64,000 nt of DNA from Calliopum simillimum (lineage: Eukaryota > Arthropoda > Insecta > Diptera > Lauxaniidae): positions 121,543,309 to 121,607,308 of the forward strand of contig OX638368.1 of assembly GCA_951812925.1 (NCBI GenBank), given 5' to 3'. The first letter of the stretch is position 1. Each line of letters begins with the position of its first letter. The translations under genes and the position numbers were made by a program. The notes under the pieces were generated by a model. That model searched no databases and was not told the DNA's origin. It saw nothing but the letters and a program-made list of their open reading frames with translations. This document shows, in pieces, positions 12,622-24,634 of this stretch.

Positions 12622-13793
12622 CACTATGGTTTTTTTTGGACTGTAAAGTGCACACAAAAATAATTCACTACAAGGACCCTTTTTTTAAAAAAAAATCAAA
12701 TGCAAAATTAAAGGTTATACATTGCGCTATCTGAAAAGATGCCCGCTTTTTCTAGCATTTGATCCACAAATTAGGGACAGAGGTCGAAATCTCATAAATT
12801 TTGAAAAAAAAACGGTTTTTCTGTTTAAAAATGTTAGTGGCATTAAACGCAGGAGTTATATATTAATAAATTTATGTGCATTCAAATCAAAGTGAAAATG
12901 GGCAGTGCCACGCCCCATAAACAAATTCGTCACATTCGTCGTATCTCCGAAACTATTGGACGCAGATAGATAAGATTCGGTATATTTGTAACAGGCACAG
13001 AGAGAAATAATATCCACTAAAAAAGTGGGCGGCGCCACGCCCTACAAATTTAAAACTTATCATATCTCCGAAACTATTTGAGCTACAGCGATGAATTTCA
13101 GTATATATATAAAGAGTAGTGAGTCAAATAACATTTGCTGAAAAAAAAGGGCGGTACCACGCCCAACAATGAAGATATCCTTATTAATTGCCACTCTGTT
13201 CTACAGGAAACAAGTTCATTCATGTAGCTCTGCCTGTGGGCGTGGCTCCACATATTTTTTCAGCAGACATTATTTGTCTTGATGACTTTTGTATATAAAT
13301 CGAATTTCATCTACATGAGTCAAATAGTTTCGAAGATATGGTGTGTTTTATATTTTTAGGGCGTGGCACCGCCCACTTTTCTAATAAATATTATTTTTCT
13401 CTGTGCCTATTACATATATACCGAGTCTTATCAATCTGCGTCTAATAGTTTCGGAGATATCAGGAATTTGTTTTTGGGGCGTGGCACCGCCCATTTTTAT
13501 AATGAATTAATATTTTCTTGCTTCATTTCATTGAATGCATATAAATTTATTCGTATATCACTGCTGCGTTTAATGCGACTAACATTTTTAAACAGAAAGA
13601 CCGTTTTTTTCAAAATTTATGAGATTTCGACCTCTGTCCCTAATTTGTGGATCAAATGCTAGAAAAAGCGGGCATCTTTTCAGATAGCTCAATGTATAAC
13701 CTTTAATTTTGCATTTGATTTTTTTTACAAAAAAAGGGTCCTTGTAGTGAATTATTTTTGTGTGCACTTTTTAGTCCAAAAAAAACCATAGTG
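12622..13793. mobile_element. Transib-like non-autonomous foldback element
   Basis: The ends are CACTATGG and CCATAGTG, followed inward by a T-rich (or A-rich) tract and GGACT. The element is flanked by an exact 5-bp duplication, CGTCG, at 12617..12621 and 13794..13798. A CACWATGG terminus with a GC-rich 5-bp target duplication is the signature of the Transib superfamily, the relatives of the vertebrate RAG1 recombinase. Nearly the whole 1172 bp is an inverted repeat (arms of about 450 bp). Each arm carries one or more copies of the GGGCGTGGCACCGCCC palindrome. No transposase is encoded; the frames inside are arms of the palindrome. Confidence 0.82.
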
Positions 13794-13798
13794 CGTCG

Positions 13799-16068
13799 AT
13801 ACAATGAGTCAATTTTTCATATTCTTTGTGAATTCCCAGCGGTGGCTAACCGACGCACATACTGGTATTTGAACGATCTGGGTGGCCAAAAGTCCAGTTA
13901 TGAAAAAAGCAATTCTATTCTTAAAAACCAGTTATAATGGTAATGGGGACAGTCTTAAACATTCCTATTATTCCACTTAACCAAACACACTGGGTGCTTA
14001 ACGTCAGCTGGAAATCGATTGTTTCACCTAATGTAAATATCTGTTCTTAAATAATTTCAAAAACGTAAGTTGATATTTCTATTTTGAAGTTCACTTAAAG
14101 AGGTGATTTTGATACAGCAGGTAATAATCTTATAACTGATTATAAAAAAAATTAAAAGACATAATAACAACGCCTTTTTTAGTTTTTAAAATTACCCTTT
14201 TTACAAGTTTTTTTTTTAATTTTTTTTTTTAATGTGGTAAAAGTTGTGCGATTCTGTTCGATCCTGTAATAATTTTAATGGGAACTTTATACGTGGTATT
14301 TTCTTTCATGAAAAGTTTTTTCAACATCCGTGGAAAACCGTAGATTAATTAAGTTTTGGTCCAATAAAATATTTGTCTAAAAACTTAAAAAAAAGAAACA
14401 TATTTCCATTTTTCGCCATTCCTCATGGTGCATGTTTGTTTAAGGTCCACAAGGTGACTCGGGAGTGAAGATTGCCACTGGAAGATACTTGTTTGACCGC
14501 ATTAAAAATTAAAACTTCCCGAATTTAGATGCCAAGCTGAATAATCAAAATTTCATACAAAATTTGTATTTGTCTGAATGTTAAATTTAGACTGAACATT
14601 GTGAAATTGACCCTAAATTCATATACATGAAATAATATTTACATTTCATGAATATTATGTGCCGGGAGCAAATGCAGAATCCAGTTGTAAAAAAAAATAA
14701 AAATAAAAAACTTGAGGGCCTTACTAAATTTAATTCAATTTTTGAATTCATTACAGTTATTTCAAATAAATGGCTGTGTTTTAGATGGCAGCGTAACAAC
14801 ACAGTTCTTCTAAATCGTTTTTGTGTGCTATCTTCGTTTTAATTTGTTTTAATTTTTTTATAACAATTGAAAATGTCAAACTTCGAGAATCTATAAAAGT
14901 GTGTGGCTACAATGTTAAAATCCTATTAATATTCAGTGTTAACCGTCAGCATTTACAGATCTACTTCATGCTTAAAAATTAAACACACATGTTTATCTGT
15001 GCTAAATTAAGCACTTTTTTTATTGCTTTTCCATACGTTTCTCAAAAGTGGTTATACAACCACTGAAAAACGGTCATCTGAAACGTAACTATCATTATTT
15101 GGTTAATTGGATTCTGAATTCCTCCGAATTTGAAGAATTTCTACGTTATGGCAACACTGCTAGCCTCGAGAGTTGTACTTTCAGGGTTGACACTGCAAGA
15201 GATTTTATTGAGTGTACGTAAAAAGAGTTTTTTTTTTATTAGAAATTTGGGGGACTCATTCAACCAGCGGAAAATTCCAAATTGAGCGTCTTTTAATTCA
15301 AATTGTGTGAAATTGCGTAAATAAGCAGCTGATTCATAATCAAACAAATCTTTTAAGCCTTGCTGAGTTCTAAATGTTTGTGTGTTCTATCTATCATATT
15401 TCTATTCCTTGCATCAAAATCAAAACAAATATGCATTAAAAAATCGATAAAAATCAACTGTTCGCACTAAGGAAATTTTCCCCATTTCTTACACTTCTCA
15501 ATCGATACGGAAACTACAGAAATAATTCTTCATACAAAGTTATGTTACTTTGACATAAACTGCGGAAAAGTACGAAGTGCGGAATTTTCCGTTGTTTTAA
15601 ATGATTCCCCTTGTATCTACCAAAAGCATAATGCTTTGTGGTGACATAAACTGGGCTTGTGAAAGCACATGCCGACAACCGCATGAAATATCAACAACTG
15701 ATTAGGTACTAACTTAACCCAGATAAATTAATGTGGTTAGTGGGAGTTTATACTGGGAAATTGAGTTTGTGGGCGAGCGGAGGGAAATGACGCTTATCAC
15801 TTATGACAAGCCCAGATAAAGTGCTCACAAGAGAACAGCTTTTGTAATATTGTAATAAATTTGCATTAAGTCAAATTAACTGGCCTGAAATCTTTCTACA
15901 AGCGGGTAAAAAATTTTAATATAAAAAACACACTTTGGGACCACTGTGCGGCGGTATGAATGGCCTTGATCATGTGACATGATACATATCTTATGGGCCT
16001 CGCGAGGCCCAGTTGGATACAATACGACATCAATTTGTCGTACACCCTAGGGTTAAATAATAGAATGT
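13799..16068. other. Intergenic AT-rich stretch, no gene seen
   Basis: The frames at 14587..14842, 15141..15347 and 15896..16132 have no splice context, homology I recognise, or protein-like composition. The sequence contains poly-A/T runs and short imperfect inverted repeats only. Confidence 0.5.
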
Positions 16069-16453
16069 CCCAACGGGAAGACAGGAAGCTGCTTTCAAGG
16101 AGAGCGCAATAGAAGCACATCACTCGTAGCATACAAAATGTTTCAAATTCTACTTTTTTTTTTATTACTGTTAAAAGTTAATAAATCTACCAAAAGTTAC
16201 AGAAAAAATTTAAATTTTGTGAAATGGAACTTAAAACTTTGAAAAACTTCCATATGCTTCCAAATATGTGCTTCCACTCAACTTCTACGGAAGCGTATTT
16301 GAAGCGAATTTCATGTGCTTCCAAAGATGTTCATCTCCGCAAGGACATGCTGTGTTGAAAAAGATAAGCAGTGAGAACAGTACTGGAAGCGGCTTCTTGC
16401 TTCCCTAGAAGCGCAACTGAAGTCGTTTCAACGCGCTTCCGTTTCCCGTTGGG
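16069..16453. mobile_element. MITE with CCCAACGGGAA ends, copy 2
   Basis: The element starts CCCAACGGGAAGACAGGAAG and ends CGCTTCCGTTTCCCGTTGGG. Nearly every stretch of the interior can be aligned to 10239..10615. An extra GAAGCG-containing segment near 16285..16310 is absent from copy 1. No convincing target duplication is visible for either copy. Confidence 0.82.
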
Positions 16454-16945
16454 GTGTTTGATTATGGATAAAAATTGAAGTCAGTGGCTTCCCTGAAAAT
16501 TTGTGAATTTTTTTTTTTGCAGTTTCAATCGCATGTGGAACGTAAAGAAGGGATGACATTTGTTGAGTACGTTCAGTTACTTCCGGCCACTCGACATAAT
16601 GAAAGTTTAAATTTGACACAATTTTGTTGTAATAGCTGTGTTTTCGACGACAGTGTTTCTTAAGCACTTTCTGAGAAATATATGGAAATTTGCGTGTTTA
16701 ATTATTAAGCACAAAGTAGACAGTTGATGTTGCCATACTGCACTGAATATTAGCTGTGTTTAATAGGATGTTATGTTTGTGGCACCACATTTTTACCGAT
16801 TGTCTTTGCAAGCGGAGGGAATTGGTGCGGAAATGAAAAGCAGAATAAAGTAAAACAAAATAAGAAGAAGGAGATAGCACACAAACTTGTTTTGAAAGAA
16901 CAGTGAAAACTACGTGTTAACACGGTACCGTCTAAAGCACAGCTA

Positions 16946-17824
16946 AATCAATGACCGCGCTGAATGGAAGAGGAAGGACATAAATGTAAAACAGGGCTCA
17001 CAGTTATGGTTCACTGACGGGTCCAAAATGGAAGATGGCAGCGCGGGAGCTGGAGTTGTGGGACCAAGAATGCAGAAAGCAGTTGCAGAGAATGTCTAAG
17101 AAGGGGCACTTCCGGCACCGACCCATACATTTATTCGGACAGCCAAGGCACTCTAAAATCACTAATGGCTTTTTCAATGCACTCCAAGCTTGTCTGGGAG
17201 TGTTTTGAACTTCTTCAAGCCCTATCCAAGAGGAATGAAGTTACTCTAGTTTGGATACCAGGGCATGAAGGCAACGAAAGGGCAGACTGCTTGGCCAAGA
17301 GGGGCGCACTCAATACTTTCATAGGCCCAGAACCCTTATGCGGAGTAAACAACAGTCTTAAAAACAACTTAATACGGGAATGGGAAAGACTCTCCGATCA
17401 CAGGAGAGCCAAAGAAGGCATGCGACAGGCGAAAACGCTGATCGATCCAAAACATATTAAAGCAGAAGCTGTTTTACATCTCAGTAGAAAAGATATAAAA
17501 ACGTACAGTGAGATAATGACAGGTCACTGTAAACTTAATTATCACCTAAAAAAGATGGGTTTGGTAGACGATGATTCCTGTAGACTCTGATTAGAGGGCT
17601 CGGGAACAGCGGAACATGTACTATGTGCTTGCCCCGCCGCGGTAAGACGCAGAGTAAGATACCTAGGTGCCGAGATTTTAAATCCAAATGACATAGGTAA
17701 AATTAATCCCATGGCAGTGACACGATTTATAGATAGTCTAGAACTGTTCTGATAGGGAAAGAGGCTGCACAAAAGATCTTTTAGGTCGCAGTGCAATCCA
17801 AAGCCTTTGAATAATAATAAATAA
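16946..17824 (+). mobile_element. 5'-truncated non-LTR retrotransposon (LINE) 3' end with RNase H
   Basis: Only the 3' part of a LINE is present. A broken frame near 17001..17100 reads WFTDGSKMEDGS, the first catalytic-Asp motif of RNase H. The open frame at 17165..17590 continues with WIPGHEGNERADCLAKRG, the last RNase H block. A zinc-knuckle-like tail (SCRL, then EHVLCACPA) follows after a TGA at about 17588. The 3' end is a run of AATAA-type repeats. The 13-bp sequence TAAAGCACAGCTA occurs at both ends (16933..16945 and 17825..17837), a target-site duplication that confirms a single truncated insertion. The frame is interrupted, so the copy is dead. The clade (I/Loa/R1-like, RNase H-bearing) is not resolved. 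Confidence 0.88.
17165..17590 (+). pseudogene. RNase H remnant of LINE ORF2
   Basis: A 141-codon open frame inside the truncated LINE. The block VWIPGHEGNERADCLAKRG near residues 28..47 is the conserved His/Asp region of LINE RNase H domains. Residues after it match the linker that leads to the C-terminal CCHC-like knuckle, which is cut by a stop. The reverse transcriptase and endonuclease are missing. The first RNase H motif (FTDGSKMEDG, around 17020) lies upstream in a different frame, so at least one frameshift separates them. Confidence 0.8.
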
Positions 17825-18139
17825 TAAAGCACAGCTAGTAATGTAGTGCAATAAAAAAGACACGACTACGACAAAAAATTTAATAAAACTTTATTACAAT
17901 ATCTCGATTCGTTTTCGAGATATCGAGGGTAAATTTTAAAAAAACCGTTATACATATATCGAAAACTATACGTAAACTAAGAACTTATGTATGTGCAGTA
18001 GTTAAAATACCTTTCTTTTGATTCGATTTTTTTACAAATCCATTTAGGAATTTCCAACTTATAGTGGTTTTTACAAAGGATAAACCTAACTTTTTGTTGT
18101 TGTAAACTGTACTTGCTCCCTCAAAACTTTAGGCATCAA

Positions 18140-18856
18140 CACAGAGAAAATTTTGAGCTGAAAACAATCCCAAACCAATCAATTTTGGGTGTGATTTTCA
18201 GCTTGTCCATAATTTTCTTGATATCAAGTAATAATGTGATTGTTTATCAAAAAAGTGAATATGCCCATTTGAGTTCAATTCAATTCAATTTGGGATTGTT
18301 CGTCAAAAATTTATTAAACTCATTCCGATTTTTTCTTAATAATTTCTTATTTATCAAAATATGAATATGACCATTTTTGCCAAATGCAAGAAATATCATT
18401 TCATTTTCAAAAATCAGTGTACTAAAATGTCCAAAGACACCTCAGAACATCGTAACATCCCATTATGGGATGTCAGTAGTATTTACTCTATTATAAATAC
18501 TCAATTCGACTGTCGAGCAGGAATTATTTAAGCAGTTGATAACATAGTCATAATCATAAACACACAGAAATAAATACAAATGAAAATTTATTTTATGATA
18601 AACAATCACAAAAGAGCTTGAATTAAGCAAAAAATGGGCTTATTTATTTTTTGTTTTGGTAAACAAGTAAAAAATGGCATGCATTGAGTACAATTGGTCT
18701 TAATCATCAAAATTTATATTATACCCAAATTTGAGCTTGAATTGCGAACAAGTTGGGCGTATTTTCGGAAGATTTTATACTATATTGGGCTTAATTATGA
18801 ATATTTAATTTAAAAACGATTTGAGCTAGATTTGAAAACATTATTTTCTCTCCGTG
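18140..18856. mobile_element. Foldback-like element with CACAGAGAAAA ends
   Basis: The left end is CACAGAGAAAATTTTGAGCT and the right end complements it imperfectly, finishing TTTTCTCTCCGTG. Several inner words (TTGAGCT, GGGCTTA, CAAGTTGGGC) recur in inverted order. It is non-coding and lies between the LINE and amidase A. Confidence 0.45.
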
Positions 18857-19189
18857 AATGTCTCGAAAACGAAGCGAGATATCGTAAAACTTTATTCTGT
18901 TTTTCGTTTCTTCAGAACTCTCGTGTTCTGTACGCTTCGATATCTCGAAAAGGAAGCGAAACTTTTTTTTATTTTAGTTTTTTTTTTTTCGAAAATATTG
19001 TCAAATCGCGGGGCCACGGCAATCGTAGTACCTTTCCCCAAAAAATGAGAATATAGTTTAATTTTTTAACCTTTTAAAAGTTTATTGTAAAATGTAAACA
19101 TTCCAAAAATAAAAATAGTTTTCTTACATTTAATATATTGTTAATACCCAAGAGCAGCGGTCTCCTAAATATAGCTGTTGAAAAACGAT

Positions 19190-19216
19190 TGATCGCAGAG
19201 AATTTTATTTTATTAT
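19190..19216 (-). terminator. Poly(A) signal of amidase A
   Basis: On the minus strand, directly after the stop codon, the sequence contains overlapping AATAAAATAAAA. This is a canonical polyadenylation hexamer about 10 to 25 bases past the coding end, so the 3' UTR would be very short. Confidence 0.5.
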
Positions 19217-19224
19217 TATTTTTT

Positions 19225-22200
19225 TCATTGAAAATCATGTTTTGACGGAGGAACCCAACCACCAAAGGCCTCCTCTAGTTCGCCGGCAACTTGGAAACAA
19301 AGTTTATCCTTGAAGGGTGCAGCGACAACTTGAAATCCAATTGGTAAACCAGCATCATTCAAACCCATCGGAATGTGTGTTGCAGGCAGACCAAGCACAT
19401 TAAAGATCAGCGGATAATCGATACCCCAGAGTGCCAGGTGTGATGAGTGATGATGTATAGCAGGTCTGATAAAAGTGGGGAAAAATAAGACACCATCGCC
19501 ACCAAGCAATTCCTAAAAGTAAGAGTAGCTATGTAAATATTGCAATTTGAATAAATAAATGAAAAACAAATAAAAAAATTATTACGATAATTTCAGCTTT
19601 TAAACTTGTCGCTTCCTCCTTGTACTTAAGCAAACGTTGCGCTGACATAAACGCATTCGTACGTCGCATTAGCTCAAACATTAAACCATCCTTGGTATGC
19701 GTGGATTTGCCACAGACACTTCGCACGTATTCATAAAGAGTTTCGCGCGCCTTTGATGGATTTTGCGTGTTCATTAAATATGGAAAATCGGTAATGCGTA
19801 CAATTGCACTTAAAGCGATTTCTACGGAGTTTTTAAAGCCATCGATTTTAGCTGGTGCTACTTGCAAACTCATTTGCTTGAAATGCTGTACAGCTTTGAC
19901 GATTGACAGCTGTATATCGTAATCAACGGATGGATGCAAAAATCCATTTAACCCTGAGAAACCCAATGAATAATAAATCTGTAATAAAACATCAACATTA
20001 ACGTTTAAATATGGCTAAGTATGTTAGTGTAAATTAAATCAAACCTTGATGTCTTTTGTATTGACTGGTGTCATTAAGTCCAATTTCTCAGCTTGCGGTC
20101 CAGCCATTATTTGTGTTAATAACCCCAAATCACGTCCAAATCTTGTTATTGGCCCCACTTGCAAATAGGTGTTATAGATTGAATCGGTAGAGCTGGGAAA
20201 ATGACCTTGGACTGAAGTTAAGCCACCTGTTGGCTTATGTCCAAAGACTCCATTAAAAAGACTCGGCACTCGTATGGAGCCGGCAATATCGGAACCAATA
20301 CCAAACAATGAAGCTCCTGCACCATTGAGGGCACCCTTGAAAAAAGAAAATACCAAAAAAGAGTGCTATTTTTACAAATTGAGTTTTTACTTCTACTTCA
20401 GTAGTCAAATTAGATGTGATGCTTTCACTAATTCATAAAACCTATACCAATCGATAGAGAATATTCCCCTGAACAACTTTCAAAATGAGTCCTCGCAATT
20501 TTTCCGAGAAATTATGTAAATTTGGGTATTCCACGTGAAGAACCATGTAAAAAATATTGATGTTTCTGATTTTAGTAATATTTGATTATGTTATATCGTC
20601 GGGTTAAAACTACAACTAGACATCTACATATATTGATGTTTTAAGTTAAGTATACAGAAACATGAAGAAAAAACGGCTCTATGCCCCAGTCTAGTCGGTT
20701 TTTTGAAATGTAGTCCCCATCCGTTTTTATGTAAATAATAAAAAGCAGAAAACTGCAAAATCCTACACAAAAAACGAATTTCAAAAAACTTAAAACGCCT
20801 TTTTCTCAAAACATGAAAAATGTAGATGTCTAGTTGTACCTATATAAATACATACTAGTATCGCCGGTGGCCAAATTTTGGCCTTTTACTTTGAGATAAA
20901 TACAATTTTTCCGAGTGCCGTTTGGTAAAAAAGAAAGCCAGAACATTGAGTATTCATTAACCGTAGCAACATTTTTTATATGCAGCAGACTCAGTATATT
21001 ATCGGTAGAGTCCAAAAGTATCGTAAAACATCCAAAATGTCGCTAAAGTATCGAAAAACATCCAAAATATCGAAAAGAGCTCAAAAGTATCGAAAAACAT
21101 CGGTATGTATATTGGTAAAAGTCCAAAAGAAATCAAGAATCATCCAAAATATCGATAAAAGTCCAAAAGTATCGAGAAAAATCCAAATATCGGTAAAAGT
21201 CCAAAAGTATCGAAAAAAATCCAAAGTATCGATAAAAGTCCAAGAGTATCGAGAAACATCCGAAATATCGATAAAAGTCCAAAAGTATCGAGAAACATCC
21301 AAAGTATCGATAAAAGTTCGATAGTATCGAAAAACATCCAAAATATCGAGAAAAGTCCAGAAGTATCGAGAAACATCCAAAATATTGATAAAAGTCCAAA
21401 AGTATCGAAAAACAACCAAATAATGGTAAAAGTCCAAAAGTATCGAGAAACATCCAAAATATCGATAAAAGTCCAAAAGTATCAAAAAACATCCAAAATA
21501 TCGAGAAAAGTCCAGAAGTATCGAGAAACATCCAAAATATTGATAAAAGTCCAAAAGTATCGAAAAACATCCAAATAACGGTAAAAGTCCAAAAGTATCG
21601 AGAAACATCCAAAATATCGATAAAAGTCCAAAAGTATCGAGAAACATCCAAAATATCGGTAAAAGTCCAAAAGTATCGAGAAACATCCAAAATATCGAGA
21701 AAAGTCCAGAAGTATCGAGCAACATCAAAAATATCGATAAAAGTCCAAAAATATCGAAAAACATCCAAAATATCGGTTAAATTCCAAAGTGTCCATATCG
21801 GTGCAGAACGTCGACAGAGCGCAACGAAACAGGTTTCGTGCAAGCAAGAGAAACATAACAACAACAAAATCTCTCCCACTCCGCTGTCTCATTCATTTTC
21901 TCATCAACGCAGCATAACACTGTGGGTGCTGTTGTTGTTGTAATTATATGGGAAACTTTGATCCTGTTTTTAATTTTTGGATTCGTGGATTCTACACCAC
22001 AGCACCGATCATATAAAAAAAAAATATCCAAAATCGGTTTAATGGATAGCTCGCAAAAGGGGCGCAAAAAAAACTGTTCACGTATTTATATATAGATGTC
22101 CTCGATACAGGTACAACATATTTTTGCCGTATAAATTCTGGTTAATGAGTTAAAAGGCTTCAGAAATTTGACCAATCGGCCAGTATGCGTTACTTTTAAC

Positions 22201-23978
22201 CAAATTTTTAAAGTCGTCTAGCTCATTAACCAGACATTACTCTTGAAAAATATTTTGTATCTGGATTGGGGATTGGATTGGCTATTGATACCGAAAATGA
22301 CGACAGGAGGCAGGGGATTAAAAAATGAACCACCGCAGATCCTGGCAACATCGATTTCCTTGTAACTTGGGTCCTAATTAAAAGAATTTCAACTCAATTT
22401 TCGGTACTTATATTTTGCATACTCAAGTCCGTCTTTTAAAATTTTTTTTCCAGTGTAGCTTCAATGATATGTTGGGTAATTGTTTGCCGTACAAAATGTA
22501 TACAGGCAAAGGGGTTGCAATTTACAATATTCAATATAATAGACGTATACAATTTATTATTTACCTCACCACCCGAAGAGCCACCTGGTGTTCTTCTGTC
22601 ATCATAAGGATTTTTGCTGATGCCATTTGTAAATGTATTGGTCTCTATGCTGAAACAATATTCAGGATTTGCTGACACTAAAAGAGGTATACCACCAGCG
22701 GCACGCAACAATCCAACAACTTCACCATTTTCAGTGCTTCTCATGTCAACGCGCTGTAGGCTACCAACAACAAATGACATGCCTAGAAGCGTAGATAAGT
22801 ATTTAATCACAATGAACTGTAAACTTATTAAGTGCATATATGAAAAAGCCATATAATTCCGATATAAAAAATGTAATATATACTATAAATTATACTTAAA
22901 TTATTGAGTACTAAATTACATTTAAACCGTGAAAATAGTTGACTCAACCAAAAAAAGTCCATTCAACCAGGGAGTATAGTTGGCTCAACCATTTTCATAT
23001 TTTTTAAATTTGCATTTTTATTTTTTTAACATTTTCTTTTAGAGATTATATAACTTTTCAAAATGCTTTTATACAATAGCCGTGTTTTTTTTTTGACGCG
23101 TATATACTATTGTGGTAATTTTGAAATTGTCGTAACTTATGAACGGTGAGTCGTATGATAAAAAGTCCAAGGGTCTTTTTCAGGGAGAACCACAAATAAT
23201 TTTAATCTATTGTAAAAAAGAAATAATTATTTAGAAGTTATTTAAATAAAAGTGATTTTTTGCCGTTTATCGGCGCTTAACCAGTTTTTATAGAATAACT
23301 CCTAAAAGATAAATTTTTTTAAGTATAAAAAGAAAAGTTTTTGTAGAGAACGTGATTCGCCATAAAAAAGTTTCTTCGAGTTTTTATTGTGCGACTCGCT
23401 GTTCATGAGTTATCGCAATTTAAAAATATCCACAATTGTATATACGCGTTAAAAGAAACACGGCTAATACATATATACATATATCCATAATAACATAGCA
23501 ACCTTTTAATCCGCATGATTCTTTCACAGTGAATGGAACCCCCAACAATGGATGGCGCGTAAAAAGCAATTGCAATTGTGCCTCGTTGCTGCATTTTGCT
23601 ATCAAGTCATCAGCACGTTGTGCCTCTTTAAGTGCCTCTTCAAAACGATTTTCTACAATGACCTTCAGAAATGGTTCTACTTCCTTTATGCGCTCTATGT
23701 AAACACTGACCAAATGTTGAGATTTCAGCTAAAATGATTTTGTTTAATTTTCTTTTTAGTATCCATGTTTGAATATAAATTAGCAATGATTACGCATTAA
23801 TTACCTGACGATTCCGTATTTTCTGAATAATATAAACTAACGACAGTGTAAGCAATTTATTTTTAATTGGTGGTATTACATGATCTTTTTTGCGCGGTAA
23901 CAGCAATTGTAATAAAGGATATATCAGCAAATACACGAATTTTACAAAGGTTGCAAGAATTCTCATGAAGATCTCCAT
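19225..23978 (-). CDS. Fatty-acid amide hydrolase 2-like amidase (copy A)
   Basis: Six coding exons on the minus strand: 23978..23805, 23728..23503, 22782..22565, 20335..20045, 19978..19586 and 19512..19225. All have GT/AG borders and join in phase to 529 codons plus stop, close to the ~530 residues of FAAH2-type enzymes. These serine hydrolases cleave fatty-acid amides. An N-terminal hydrophobic segment (residues about 5..28) should anchor the protein in a membrane. The Ser-Ser-Lys triad is present: Lys in PFTVKESCG (exon 2), cis-Ser in GSSGGE (end of exon 3) and nucleophile Ser in GSDIAGSIR (exon 4), followed by GVFGHKPTGG. The start is the ATG giving MEIFMR, matching copy B's MELPLR; an upstream in-frame ATG at 23993 is possible. 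AATAAA lies just past the stop (about 19205). Copy B lies about 6.7 kb upstream. The natural substrate is not known. Confidence 0.95.
20594..20838. mobile_element. MITE with TATCGTCGGG ends, copy 2 (right end truncated)
   Basis: The left end TATCGTCGGGTTAAAACTAC and the inner arm CAACTAGACATCTACAT match 12189..12449, and the interior reads the same phrases in inverted order. The right arm stops at GTAGATGTCTAGTTGTA without the terminal CCCGACGATA, so this copy has lost its right end. It sits in intron 3 of amidase A next to the minisatellite. Confidence 0.72.
21010..21785. repeat. 39-bp minisatellite, about 20 units
   Basis: The unit is GTCCAAAAGTATCGAGAAAC followed by ATCCAAAATATCGATAAAA. 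Each unit is itself two related half-units of 19 and 20 bp (xTCCAAAAxTATCGAxAAA). Because 39 is a multiple of three and the unit lacks stops on the minus strand, several overlapping minus-strand frames stay open for 100 to 248 codons. They read as Phe/Trp/Asp/Leu-rich 13-residue repeats (for example DVSRYFWTFIDIL). The array lies wholly inside intron 3 of amidase A. Confidence 0.92.
22107..22265. mobile_element. Small inverted-repeat element in amidase A intron 3
   Basis: Two pairs of inverted words bracket the stretch: CAGGTACAACATATTTTTG at the left with an imperfect complement ending in GTATCTGG at the right, and CTGGTTAATGAG with CTCATTAACCAG inside. It is non-coding and MITE-like. Confidence 0.5.
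23079..23464. mobile_element. TA-flanked MITE with GCCGTGTTTT ends in amidase A intron 2
   Basis: The left end GCCGTGTTTTTTTTTTGACG and the right end, finishing AAAAGAAACACGGC, are inverted repeats. They continue through CGCGTATATAC and CACAATTG. TA dinucleotides flank both ends (23077..23078 and 23465..23466), the Tc1/mariner-type target. The element makes up more than half of intron 2. A solitary TAGCCGTGTTTTTAAT end at 24764 suggests another decayed copy. Confidence 0.78.
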
Positions 23979-24547
23979 TACAACAACGCACAAGTAGATG
24001 AACGACCTTTACACATTCCACACTTATAACTGACTAACAAATCCATGCTCTCGAGTTAACTACTTAGTGGCTGAAGAAATAGCGCGACAATGATCAGTAA
24101 ACAGAGAGCAAAAGAGCAAAGGAGAGGGAATCTCGCAAAAAATTTAACCCATTACATACTAATCTTGATTTGTATGTAAATATGCAGTTAATGAAATTGT
24201 ATGAAAAAATTTTAATTTTCAGAATACATTATATACAAAACAACATGATACAATTCAATATAAGGTAGCAAGTGTACATCTTAGGGTATTCTAAAATTTT
24301 AAAAGTTTTTAGAATTGCGCTCCAATGGCACCAAAATGTTCTTTTTGATATAAATAAGCACTATGTAAAATTTGGTTCATTTCAGAGAACATTTGATGCA
24401 TCCCAATCCATTTTAAAAACTGAAAAGTGGTCCTAAACATAGAAAAGGTTGTTGGTTAAAAATTTAAACTGTTAAACTTTTTTTATGTATTTTGAGCCGC
24501 TAATTTCAAATTAAAAACAAAAAATGCCGGCTTCGCAACCGGGCAAG

Positions 24548-24634
24548 GATGGTACAGTAATCTAAAGACTGGCACTGCGATTGAGAGTTATAATACCATC
24601 CGGGACGTCTTCGGTTCAACTCCCGCCCAGTCCA
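24548..24634 (+). repeat. tRNA-like SINE head, copy 1
   Basis: GATGGTACAGTAATCTAAAG resembles a pol III A box, and about 55 bases downstream CGGTTCAACTCCCGCC is a good B box (GGTTCAANNCC). The cloverleaf stems pair poorly and the acceptor end runs into an A-rich tail, so this is a tRNA-derived repeat rather than a working tRNA. Related minus-strand copies lie at 54303..54398, 54632..54680 and 63362..63475. Confidence 0.6.

Noticed and set aside
13363..13662. 99-codon frame starting MAPPTFLINI, and its partner at 12856..13038
   Set aside because: The two frames are the two arms of one inverted repeat in the Transib-like element, so their similarity is not evidence of a gene family.
21010..21785. 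CRISPR-like array
   Set aside because: Repeats are contiguous with no unique spacers, units are built of two similar halves, and the context is a eukaryotic intron.
21081..21879. Long minus-strand open frames up to 248 codons as a repeat protein gene
   Set aside because: They are produced by a 39-bp tandem repeat lacking stops, overlap one another in several frames, and lie inside an amidase intron. No splice sites or promoter support them.
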